From Asanoa ferruginea (GTDB lineage Bacteria > Actinomycetota > Actinomycetes > Mycobacteriales > Micromonosporaceae), in the NCBI RefSeq assembly GCF_003387075.1, contig NZ_QUMQ01000001.1:3038001-3102000 (forward strand): DNA of 64,000 nucleotides, read 5' to 3'. Shown here in pieces: positions 54,775 through 62,353 of the stretch (its first letter is position 1; every line of letters starts with the position of its first letter). A program made the translations under genes and the position numbers. The notes beneath the pieces are model-generated. The model saw only the letters and a program-made list of their open reading frames with translations, ran no database searches and was not told the origin of the DNA.

Positions 54775-56059
54775 GCAGACGACGGCGACCGCGGAGGACC
54801 TCGCCGCGGCCGGTGCCGACCAGCTCCCGCCGCCGAAGACCTTCGCCGGGCGCTACCTGCGCACCATGTGGACCGCCAACACGGTCACCGTGACGGTGCT
54901 CGCCGTGCTGCTGGCGCTGGTCATCGGCGGCATCCTGATCGCGATCTCCGACGAGAACGTGCGGGCCACCTTCTCCTACTTCTTCAGCCGACCCTCCGAC
55001 TTCTTCAGCCTGTCGTGGGACAAGGTCAGCGACGCGTACGCCCAGCTGTTCAAGGGTTCGATCGTCGACCCGGCGGCGGTGCAGGCGGCGGTCAACGGCA
55101 CCGGCACCTGGGAGCGGGTGTTCTTCCCCATCTCGGAGACGCTGACCTACGCGGCGCCGCTGGCGTTGACCGGTCTGGCGTTCGCGCTGGCCTTCCGCGG
55201 CGGCCTGTTCAACATCGGCGTGCAGGGCCAGGCGATCATGGGTGCCGTCGGTGCCGCGCTCGCCGGCTTCCTGCTGCCGCTGCCGGTGGGCATCCACCTG
55301 GTCGTCGCGCTGGTCTTCGGCGCCGCGTTCGGTGGTGCCTACGGTTTCGTGCCCGGCTTTCTCAAGGCCCGCACCGGCGCGCACGAGGTCATCACGACCA
55401 TCATGCTCAACTACGTCGCGCTGTTCTTCCTGGGCTGGCTGATCATCCAGAAGGGCATCCAGGACCCGGAGCGCAGCGACGCGATCAGCAAGCCGGTCGA
55501 CGACTCGGCCCAGCTGACCCACCTGCTCGGCTTCCTCGGCCCCAGCCTGCGGGTCAACCTCGGCATCGTGGTCGCGGTGCTGGTGGTCGCCGCGGTCGCC
55601 TGGCTGCTCAAGCGGTCGACGTTCGGCTTCGAGTTGCGCGCGGTCGGCCTCAACCCGGAGGCCTCGCGCACCGCCGGCATCGGCGTCGGCTCGACCTACG
55701 TGCTGGTGATGACGGCCGCCGGCGCGCTCGCCGGCCTCGGCGGCGCGACCATCGTGATGGGCACCGCGGTCAGCCTCACCGGCGCGGTGATCGGCAGCGT
55801 CGGCTTCGACGGCCTGCTGGTCGGCCTGCTCGGCCGGGCCAAGCCGTGGGGTGTGCTGTTCGCGGCGCTGCTGTTCGGAGCGCTGCAGGCCGGTGGCAAC
55901 CGCATGCAGTCGTTCTCCGGGATCTCGCTCGAGCTGGTGGGCGTCATCCAGGCGCTGATAGTGATCTTCGTCGCCGCGCCCGCGCTGGTGAAGACCGTGT
56001 TCCGGCTGCGGCCGGCCAAGGTCAGCGGGCTCGGGACCGGCATGTCCAAGGGATGGTGA
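54767..56059 (+). CDS. Nucleoside ABC transporter permease, first subunit
   Basis: A 430-residue BPD_transp_2 permease (the branched-chain amino acid/ribose/nucleoside group). A cytosolic N-terminus of 30 residues precedes the first helix ([21 protein letters not shown]). About 9-10 helices in total are visible, with the coupling-region motif [39 protein letters not shown], and [17 protein letters not shown] in the main cytoplasmic loop that contacts the ATPase. An extracytoplasmic insertion lies between helices 1 and 2 (about 60-115). It pairs with the following permease to form a heterodimeric channel. Confidence 0.9.
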   Translation: MTEQTTATAEDLAAAGADQLPPPKTFAGRYLRTMWTANTVTVTVLAVLLALVIGGILIAISDENVRATFSYFFSRPSDFFSLSWDKVSDAYAQLFKGSIVDPAAVQAAVNGTGTWERVFFPISETLTYAAPLALTGLAFALAFRGGLFNIGVQGQAIMGAVGAALAGFLLPLPVGIHLVVALVFGAAFGGAYGFVPGFLKARTGAHEVITTIMLNYVALFFLGWLIIQKGIQDPERSDAISKPVDDSAQLTHLLGFLGPSLRVNLGIVVAVLVVAAVAWLLKRSTFGFELRAVGLNPEASRTAGIGVGSTYVLVMTAAGALAGLGGATIVMGTAVSLTGAVIGSVGFDGLLVGLLGRAKPWGVLFAALLFGALQAGGNRMQSFSGISLELVGVIQALIVIFVAAPALVKTVFRLRPAKVSGLGTGMSKGW

Positions 56060-56063
56060 GACC

Positions 56064-57344
56064 GTGACGGCCAGCACCGTCGACACGGCCCAGGTGGTCG
56101 TCGAACCGGTCCGCTACTGGACCCGCCAGCGCAAGGTCGGTGTGGGCCTCGCGGGGGCGGGCCTCGTCGCGGCCGTGCTCTTCGGCGCGCTCGCCTCCGC
56201 GCAGAAGGCCGAGTTCACCCTCGCCGAGACGATCAGCGGCAGCTCGATCGGCCTCAACGGCCGGGTCGGCGCGATCCTGTTCGGCGCGATCGCCGCCCTC
56301 GCCGGCGGAGCCATGCTGGTCACCGCGCGCCGCGCGTTCGGCTGGCTGCTCGGCCTCGGCATCGTCGCCGCGCTGATCTCGTTCCTCTGCTGGCAGCTCT
56401 CCCAGGCGCCGGACAATCTCAACATCATCCCGCTGGGCAGTGTGGCGCACAGTTCGGTGACGCTGGCCCTGCCGCTGATCCTGGGCGCGCTGGCCGGTGT
56501 GCTCTGCGAGCGGTCCGCGGTGATCAACGTGGCCATCGAGGGCCAGTTCCTGATGGGCGCGTTCGCCGCGGCGATGTTCGCGACCCTGGCCGGCAGCGTC
56601 TGGATCGGCATCCTGGCCGCCGGCGTCGGCGGCCTGATCATCGGGCTGTTGCTCGCGGTGCTGGCGATCCGATTCCTGGTCGACCAGGTGGTGCTCGGCG
56701 TCGTGCTCAACGTCTTCGCGCTGGGCCTGACCGGCTTCCTCTACGAGCAGCTCATGGCCAAGGACCAGTCGCGGTTCAACCAGCCGACGTTCGTGCCCGA
56801 GTGGGACATTCCCGGGCTGTCGAAGATCCCGCTGCTCGGGCCGGCGCTGTTCAAGGGGAACGTCTTCCTCTACGGCGCGATCGTGCTGGTCATCCTGATC
56901 CACGTAGGGCTGTTCTACACGCGCTGGGGCCTGCGCACCCGCGCCGTCGGCGAGCACCCGGCGGCTGCCGACACCCTCGGCGTGAAGGTGCTCGCGCTGC
57001 GCTACCGCAACGTGCTGATCGGCGGCGTGGTGGCCGGCTTCGGTGGCGCCTACTTCACGCTGCTGTCGACCACCAACTTCAACAAGAACATGACGTCGGG
57101 CCTCGGCTTCGTGGCGCTGGCGGCGCTGATCTTCGGCCGGTGGAGCCCGATCGGCTCGATGCTGGCGGCGCTGTTCTTCGGCTTCTGCTCCGCGCTGGCC
57201 GTCAGCCTGGGCTCGATCAACAGCCCGATCCCGAGCGGGTTCCTCAACATGCTGCCCTACATCGCCACGATCGTCGCGGTCGCCGGTCTCGTCGGCCGCG
57301 TGCGCGCGCCCGCCGCGGACGGAACGCCCTATATCAAGGGTTAG
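56064..57344 (+). CDS. Nucleoside ABC transporter permease, second subunit
   Basis: A 426-residue BPD_transp_2 permease, partner of the preceding one. An N-terminal extension carries three helices (VGLAGAGLVAAVLFGALA, AILFGAIAALAGGAMLVTA, GLGIVAALISFLCW) before the core domain starting LALPLILGALAGVLCERSAVINVAIEGQFLMGAF, the conserved motif for these permeases. GLRTRAVGEHPAAADTLGVKV is the ATPase-contact loop. The GTG at 56064 lies 4 bp after the previous stop. Cytidine deaminase follows 9 bp downstream, so uptake and catabolism are probably on one transcript. Confidence 0.9.
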   Translation: MTASTVDTAQVVVEPVRYWTRQRKVGVGLAGAGLVAAVLFGALASAQKAEFTLAETISGSSIGLNGRVGAILFGAIAALAGGAMLVTARRAFGWLLGLGIVAALISFLCWQLSQAPDNLNIIPLGSVAHSSVTLALPLILGALAGVLCERSAVINVAIEGQFLMGAFAAAMFATLAGSVWIGILAAGVGGLIIGLLLAVLAIRFLVDQVVLGVVLNVFALGLTGFLYEQLMAKDQSRFNQPTFVPEWDIPGLSKIPLLGPALFKGNVFLYGAIVLVILIHVGLFYTRWGLRTRAVGEHPAAADTLGVKVLALRYRNVLIGGVVAGFGGAYFTLLSTTNFNKNMTSGLGFVALAALIFGRWSPIGSMLAALFFGFCSALAVSLGSINSPIPSGFLNMLPYIATIVAVAGLVGRVRAPAADGTPYIKG

Positions 57345-57353
57345 GGTCTGCTC

Positions 57354-58046
57354 ATGGAGATCGACTGGGTGGCGCTACGGGCGGCCGCCGTCGAGGTGAT
57401 GGGCCACGCGTACGCGCCGTACTCGGACTTTCCGGTCGGTGTCGCGGGGCTCGTCGACGACGGGCGGGTCGTGGTCGGCTGCAACGTGGAGAACGCGTCC
57501 TACGGGGTGACCCTCTGCGCCGAGTGCGGCATGGTCTCGGCCCTGCACGCCTCGGGCGGCGGCCGGCTGGTCGCGGTCTCCTGCGTCGACGGCGCCGGCC
57601 AGCCGCTGATGCCGTGTGGCCGCTGCCGTCAACTCCTCTTCGAGCACGGCGGCCCGGAGTGCCTGGTCGAGGCGCTGCCCGAGCCGCTGCGGGTCGGTGA
57701 CCTGCTGCCGCACGCGTTCGGCCCGGCCAACCTCGACAAGGGCCGCGGCGCGATCCCGGAGGTGCCCGAGCGGCTGGCCCGCTGGCGCGGCCGGGGCACG
57801 GTCTTCGTGCACACCGACAGCGCCGGCGGCGCGTTGGTCTGGACCGGCTACTGGGAGCGCTCGTCCGGCGAGGGCGAGGAGAAGGGCATCCTCGAAGAGG
57901 CGCCCACCTGGCACGACCCGGCCCAGGGGATCGAGTGGGCGCGGGCCCGCACCGCCCGCATCGTGGTGGTCGACGAGGCCGGCGAGACCTGGTGGGCCGG
58001 CGAGGGCCAGGCGCCCGCCGAGATCGGAAAGCGGTGGGAGGCATGA
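57354..58046 (+). CDS. cdd: Cytidine deaminase with a C-terminal extra domain
   Basis: A 230-residue protein whose first 130 residues are a standard homotetrameric cytidine deaminase: APYSDFPVGVAGL, CNVENASYG, the catalytic CAE (Cys55, Glu57) and PCGRCRQ (Cys88, Cys91) for zinc. Typical enzymes stop near 130 residues. Here about 95 more residues follow (VPERLARWRGRGTVFVHTDSAGGALVWTGYWERS ... WARARTARIVVVDEAGETWW), rich in Trp and acidic residues, not a duplicated deaminase domain and not a family I recognise. The stop overlaps the thymidine phosphorylase ATG (ATGA), confirming that the extension is translated rather than an annotation artefact. Confidence 0.9.
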   Translation: MEIDWVALRAAAVEVMGHAYAPYSDFPVGVAGLVDDGRVVVGCNVENASYGVTLCAECGMVSALHASGGGRLVAVSCVDGAGQPLMPCGRCRQLLFEHGGPECLVEALPEPLRVGDLLPHAFGPANLDKGRGAIPEVPERLARWRGRGTVFVHTDSAGGALVWTGYWERSSGEGEEKGILEEAPTWHDPAQGIEWARARTARIVVVDEAGETWWAGEGQAPAEIGKRWEA

Positions 58047-59320
58047 CCTTCGCGGCGGTCGACGTGATCCGGACCAAGCGTGACGGTGGTGTGCTCTCCG
58101 ACGCCGCGATCGACTGGGTGGTCGACGCCTACACCAAGGGTGTGGTCGCCGACGAGCAGATGTCGGCGCTGGCGATGGCGATCCTGCTGCGCGGCATGAC
58201 ACCGGCTGAGATCGCCCGGTGGACCGCCGCGATGATCGCGAGCGGCGAACGGCTCGACCTTTCCGCCGTCGACCGGCCGACCGCAGACAAGCACAGCACC
58301 GGCGGCGTCGGCGACAAGATCACGCTGCCGCTCACCCCGCTGGTCGCCGCCTGCGGCGTCGCGGTGCCGCAGCTCTCCGGGCGCGGCCTCGGGCACACCG
58401 GCGGCACCCTCGACAAGCTGGAGTCGATCCCGGGCTGGCGGGCCCGGCTCGACAACGCCGAGTTCATCAAGCAGCTCCGCGATGTCGGCGCCGTCATCTG
58501 CGCCGCGGGCGACGGCCTGGCGCCGGCCGACCGCAAGCTCTACGCGCTGCGCGACGTCACCGGCACGGTCGAGGCGATCCCGCTGATCGCCAGCTCGATC
58601 ATGAGCAAGAAGATCGCTGAGGGCACCGGCGCGCTGGTGCTCGACGTCAAGGTCGGTTCCGGCGCGTTCATGAAGTCGCTCGCCGACGCGCGTGAGCTCG
58701 CCCGCACGATGGTCGACCTGGGCAAGGCACACGGGGTACGCACGGTCGCCCTGCTCACCGAGATGTCCACCCCGCTCGGCCGGGCGGTCGGCAACGCGAT
58801 CGAGGTCGAGGAGTCGGTCGAGGTGCTGGCCGGCGGCGGCCCCGCCGACGTGGTCGAGCTGACGCTGGCGCTGGCCCGGGAGATGCTCGACGCGGCCGGG
58901 CGGCCCGACGCCGACCCCGCCGCGGCGCTCGCCGACGGGCGCGCGATGGACTCCTGGCGGGCGATGATCCGGGCGCAGGGCGGCGACCCGGAGGCGGCGT
59001 TGCCGGTCGCGCGGGAGACGCACACGGTCACCGCCGAGGCCAACGGGTTCGTCGCGGCGGTCGACGCGTACGCCATCGGGGTGGCGGCCTGGCGCCTCGG
59101 CGCGGGCCGGGCGCGCAAGGAGGATCCGGTCTCCGCCGCAGCCGGGGTGCTGCTGCACCGCCGGCCCGGTGATCCGGTGCGGGCCGGCGAGCCGCTGTAT
59201 GAGCTGCGTAGCGACGACCCGGCCCGGTTCGGCGCGGCGTTGGAGGCCGCCGCCGGCGCGGTGACGATCTCGACCCAACCGCCGGCCGCCACGCCGCTGG
59301 TCATCGATCGTCTCGCCTGA
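58043..59320 (+). CDS. deoA: Thymidine phosphorylase
   Basis: A 425-residue pyrimidine-nucleoside phosphorylase, splitting thymidine or deoxyuridine to base and deoxyribose 1-phosphate. The signature phosphate-binding segment ADKHSTGGVGDKITLPLTPLVAACGV lies at about 81-106 and SGRGLGHTGGTLDKLESIPG at about 112-131. The alpha domain and C-terminal alpha/beta domain (HRRPGDPVRAGEPLYELRSDD) are complete. The ATG at 58043 overlaps the cdd stop. Order cdd-deoA with add nearby parallels Rv3315c-Rv3314c-Rv3313c in mycobacteria. Confidence 0.95.
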   Translation: MTFAAVDVIRTKRDGGVLSDAAIDWVVDAYTKGVVADEQMSALAMAILLRGMTPAEIARWTAAMIASGERLDLSAVDRPTADKHSTGGVGDKITLPLTPLVAACGVAVPQLSGRGLGHTGGTLDKLESIPGWRARLDNAEFIKQLRDVGAVICAAGDGLAPADRKLYALRDVTGTVEAIPLIASSIMSKKIAEGTGALVLDVKVGSGAFMKSLADARELARTMVDLGKAHGVRTVALLTEMSTPLGRAVGNAIEVEESVEVLAGGGPADVVELTLALAREMLDAAGRPDADPAAALADGRAMDSWRAMIRAQGGDPEAALPVARETHTVTAEANGFVAAVDAYAIGVAAWRLGAGRARKEDPVSAAAGVLLHRRPGDPVRAGEPLYELRSDDPARFGAALEAAAGAVTISTQPPAATPLVIDRLA

Positions 59321-59394
59321 CGTTCCGCTGCGCGCCCGGAAGGGCTATCCTCGCTGGCCAGGGGGATCGTCGACGTCAGAGGAACCAAAACGCC

Positions 59395-60075
59395 GTGACC
59401 GTGCCTGCCCCCGACCCGCGGCCCATCCGGGCGGCCAGCGTCGATGAGCTGCGCCGGCTACGCCTGCCGACACCGCCGGCCGGGTTCCCGTTGGTGTGGG
59501 AGCCGGGTGACGAGGTCGAGTTGCGACCCACCGGCGACATCGAGGCGCGCACCGCGATCCTGCATCTGGTGCTGGCCCGCTGCTTCGGCATGCCGCCACA
59601 GGCCGCGATGAGCTGGTTGCTCACCTCGCACCTGGTCGAGTTTGTGACGCCGCCGGAGTGGCAGTTCGTGGTGGCCGAGCGAGGTGACCGCCGCTCGTTC
59701 GTGCTGCACCACGACGCGATCTTCGCGCTCGCCTGGCTGCTCGGGCTGAGCAAGCATCTCGACCCGACCGCGCCGACCGACGAGCGGTTGATGGAGGCGT
59801 TGCCGCACCTACCGGAAGGCGAGACATTCCGGGCATGGCGCTCGCGAATCCTCGCCGCGCCGCGTGACGCCGCCGAGGCCGCCGCGATGCTCGACTTCTA
59901 CTACTGCCTCGACTGGAGCTACCTCGAAGCCGAGCGGCGGGGCATCGGGCTGCCCGGTGTGGTCGACGCCAACGCGATCGGGCAACGCCGCTGGGCACTG
60001 GAGTGGGCCGTGGTCTTCAAGGGCCCCTACCACGATCCTCCGGGCGGCTGGGAAGAAGTCGATCTCTCTACCTAG
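59395..60075 (+). CDS. DUF4272-like protein
   Basis: A 226-residue soluble protein. A region of roughly 150 residues from SRTAILHLVLARCFGMPPQ-like segment (EARTAILHLVLARCFGMPP) through RRSFVLHHDAIFALAWLLGLSKHLDP to DFYYCLDWSYLEAERRG and NAIGQRRWALEWAVVF matches the pattern of DUF4272 proteins (helical, Trp-rich, ending RRWALEW). There is no signal peptide. The GTG at 59395 has AGAGGA upstream. Function unknown; in related genomes such genes are scattered. It overlaps the convergent rlmA-type gene by 8 bp and separates deoA from add. Confidence 0.65.
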   Translation: MTVPAPDPRPIRAASVDELRRLRLPTPPAGFPLVWEPGDEVELRPTGDIEARTAILHLVLARCFGMPPQAAMSWLLTSHLVEFVTPPEWQFVVAERGDRRSFVLHHDAIFALAWLLGLSKHLDPTAPTDERLMEALPHLPEGETFRAWRSRILAAPRDAAEAAAMLDFYYCLDWSYLEAERRGIGLPGVVDANAIGQRRWALEWAVVFKGPYHDPPGGWEEVDLST

Positions 60076-60877
60076 CCCGGTATTGATCCAGCCGCACCGC
60101 CGCCGTCACCGCGACCGGCGTGGGCAGCTCGATCGCGGCCGGTGCCCGGTGCCAGGCGCTCGGACCCATGCCGACCACGGCCGCCACCTCGTCGCGGTCG
60201 AGCCGCAACCGCGACCGCAGGCTCTGCCGCCGCTCCAGCACGAACCACTCGTCGAGGCTCGCGGCCAGCCGGTCCTCCTTGTCGGGGTCGACCCGGAGCA
60301 GGCCGAGCGCGTCGACGAGTTCGGCCAGGTGGTCGGGCTCGGGCGTGACGACCAGCAGCCGGCCGTCAGGGCGCAGCACCCGATGGAACTCCGGCCCGTT
60401 GCGGGGCGCGAACACGTCGAGCAGCACCGCGGTGTCGTGGTCGGCCAGCGGCAACCGGCCCCAGGCGTCGGCCCGGACGGCGCCGGCCCGGTCGTGTGCC
60501 CGCGCGGCCCGGCGCAGCGCCGGCTTCGACGCGTCCAGGGCCAGACCGACCAGACCTTCGTTCCCATCGAGTACGGCCGCCAGGTGCTGCCCCGTCCCGG
60601 CGCCGACGTCGACGGCCAACCCGTTGGACCCGGCCGCCCCCTCGGACAGCGCCGCGGACACGAACGCGTAGTGCCCCTTCGCCAGGAACGCGTCGCGCGC
60701 GGCGACCATCTCCGGCGTGTCACCGGTGTGCGGCGACCGGCCGGCGCTCAGGTCGACGTACCCCTGTCGCGCGATGTCGAAGCTGTGCCCCCGCGGGCAG
60801 CGCAACGCCTGGGCGACGGTGTTCAGTGTTTCGTGGCACACCGGGCAACGCAGGTGAGCCACAACGTCACGGTTCAT
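60068..60877 (-). CDS. RlmA-type 23S rRNA (guanine-N1)-methyltransferase
   Basis: A 269-residue SAM-dependent methyltransferase. An N-terminal zinc finger (Cys11, Cys14, Cys27, His31 in LRCPVCHETL and RCPRGHSFD) is followed by ARQGYVDLS and GDTPEMVAARDAFL, diagnostic of RlmA proteins that methylate G745 or G748 in helix 35. The SAM site is VDVGAGTGQH, with DVFAPRNGPEFHRVLRP further on. In Gram-positive bacteria the usual target is G748, and the macrolide-resistance enzyme TlrB belongs to this type. The start at ATG 60877 (MNRDVVAHL) places the finger at the standard distance. Target base is not deducible here. Confidence 0.85.
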   Translation of the reverse strand: MNRDVVAHLRCPVCHETLNTVAQALRCPRGHSFDIARQGYVDLSAGRSPHTGDTPEMVAARDAFLAKGHYAFVSAALSEGAAGSNGLAVDVGAGTGQHLAAVLDGNEGLVGLALDASKPALRRAARAHDRAGAVRADAWGRLPLADHDTAVLLDVFAPRNGPEFHRVLRPDGRLLVVTPEPDHLAELVDALGLLRVDPDKEDRLAASLDEWFVLERRQSLRSRLRLDRDEVAAVVGMGPSAWHRAPAAIELPTPVAVTAAVRLDQYRAR

Positions 60878-60903
60878 TCGACCTCTGCCACTAAAGTCTT
60901 TCC

Positions 60904-61977
60904 ATGGTCGCAATTGGCATGGAAGAGATCGTCAAGGCCCCTAAGGCGCTGCTCCACGACCACCTCGACGGTGGGCTGCGACCGGCGACGGTCGTCGACC
61001 TCGCGGCGGAGGTCGACCATGCCCTGCCGACCAACGATCCCGACGAGCTCGGGCGCTGGTTCGTCGAGTCGGCCGACTCCGGCTCGCTCGAACGCTACCT
61101 CCAGACCTTCGAGCACACGGTCGCGGTGATGCAGACCGCGCCGGCGCTGCACCGGGTCGCCGAGGAGTGCGCGCTCGACCTGGCCGCCGACGGGGTGGTC
61201 TACGCCGAGGTCCGGTTCGCGCCCGAGCAACACCTGGAGAAGGGCCTGACGCTCGACGGCGTCGTGGAGGCGGTGCTCGCCGGGTTCGCCTCGGGCACCG
61301 CGAAGGCGGCGGCGAAGGGGCAGCAGATCCGGGTCGGCACCCTGCTGACCGCGATGCGGCACGCGGCCCGGTCGCAGGAGATCGCCGAGCTTTCGGTGCG
61401 CTACCGCGACACCGGGGTGGTCGGCTTCGACATCGCCGGTGCTGAGGCGGGCTTCCCGCCCACCCGCCACCTCGACGCGTTCGAATACCTCCAGCGGGAA
61501 AACTTCCACTTCACCATCCACGCCGGCGAGGCGTTCGGGCTGCCGTCGATCTGGCAGGCGATCCAGTGGTGCGGTGCCGACCGGCTGGGGCACGGCGTGC
61601 GGCTGGTCGACGACATCACGCCCGGCGGCGAGCCGGTGCTCGGCCGGCTTTCGGCCTATGTGCGCGACAAGCGGATCCCGCTGGAGCTGTGCCCGTCGTC
61701 CAACGTGCAGACCGGTGCGGCGCCGTCGATCGCGCAGCACCCCATCGGGCTGCTCCGCGACCTGCGCTTCCGGGTCACCGTCAACACCGACAACCGGCTG
61801 ATGAGCGGCACCTCGATGTCACGCGAGATGGCGCTGCTGGTCGATGCGTTCGGTTACGGCTGGGCCGAGATGCAGTGGTTCACCATCAACGCGATGAAGA
61901 GCGCGTTCATCCCGTTCGACGAACGGCTCACCATCATCAATGAGGTGATCAAGCCCGCGTACGCCAAATTGGCGTGA
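60904..61977 (+). CDS. add: Adenosine deaminase
   Basis: A 357-residue zinc-dependent adenosine deaminase. [12 protein letters not shown] (His18, His20) supplies the first two zinc ligands, [10 protein letters not shown] contains the third His and catalytic Glu, GHGVRL the catalytic His and [11 protein letters not shown] the Asp ligands. It matches the actinobacterial form that starts around [19 protein letters not shown]. In-frame ATG 60904 and ATG 60919 (MEEIVKAP) are both possible. With the BMP transporter, cdd and deoA upstream it completes a purine and pyrimidine nucleoside salvage module. Confidence 0.95.
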   Translation: MVAIGMEEIVKAPKALLHDHLDGGLRPATVVDLAAEVDHALPTNDPDELGRWFVESADSGSLERYLQTFEHTVAVMQTAPALHRVAEECALDLAADGVVYAEVRFAPEQHLEKGLTLDGVVEAVLAGFASGTAKAAAKGQQIRVGTLLTAMRHAARSQEIAELSVRYRDTGVVGFDIAGAEAGFPPTRHLDAFEYLQRENFHFTIHAGEAFGLPSIWQAIQWCGADRLGHGVRLVDDITPGGEPVLGRLSAYVRDKRIPLELCPSSNVQTGAAPSIAQHPIGLLRDLRFRVTVNTDNRLMSGTSMSREMALLVDAFGYGWAEMQWFTINAMKSAFIPFDERLTIINEVIKPAYAKLA

Positions 61978-62353
61978 CGGCCGTCTTCGCCACGTGCACA
62001 ATCCGGCACATCGGAAGTCCAATTCAGACTTAACGGGTATTTCTCATCGTCTCTTCGTACGAATCCGCAGCGCGCTTCCCCTATAAGGGGCATTGCACCA
62101 GCGCTCTGTCGATCCGCGCGCCCCGGAAGTAGTACCGCCTGCGGGAGATCGACGCTCACCTAGGGTGACGCGAGGTCAACGCGGTGCTGACAAACGGCCT
62201 GAACATCGCATCAGTACGGCGATCACGGACAGGGTGGGCTTTCTCTTTGCTAGCTCGACGTGATGGAATGCCGGGGGTCCGACCCGCCCGGGTCGGCCGA
62301 TCGGCGGTGCCCGTGCGCAATTTCCTGACGGCGCCGAACCGGAGGGCGGTGAC
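61978..62353. other. Intergenic region with two small hairpins, no gene supported
   Basis: This 376-bp stretch separates add from the sensor kinase. It contains CCCCT-ATA-AGGGG (62078-62090) and CCGACCCG-CC-CGGGTCGG (62279-62296), small perfect hairpins; the second may terminate or modulate the kinase leader. The sequence around 62020-62070 is distinctly AT-richer and could hold the kinase promoter. Minus-strand open frames here have no recognisable family. Confidence 0.5.
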
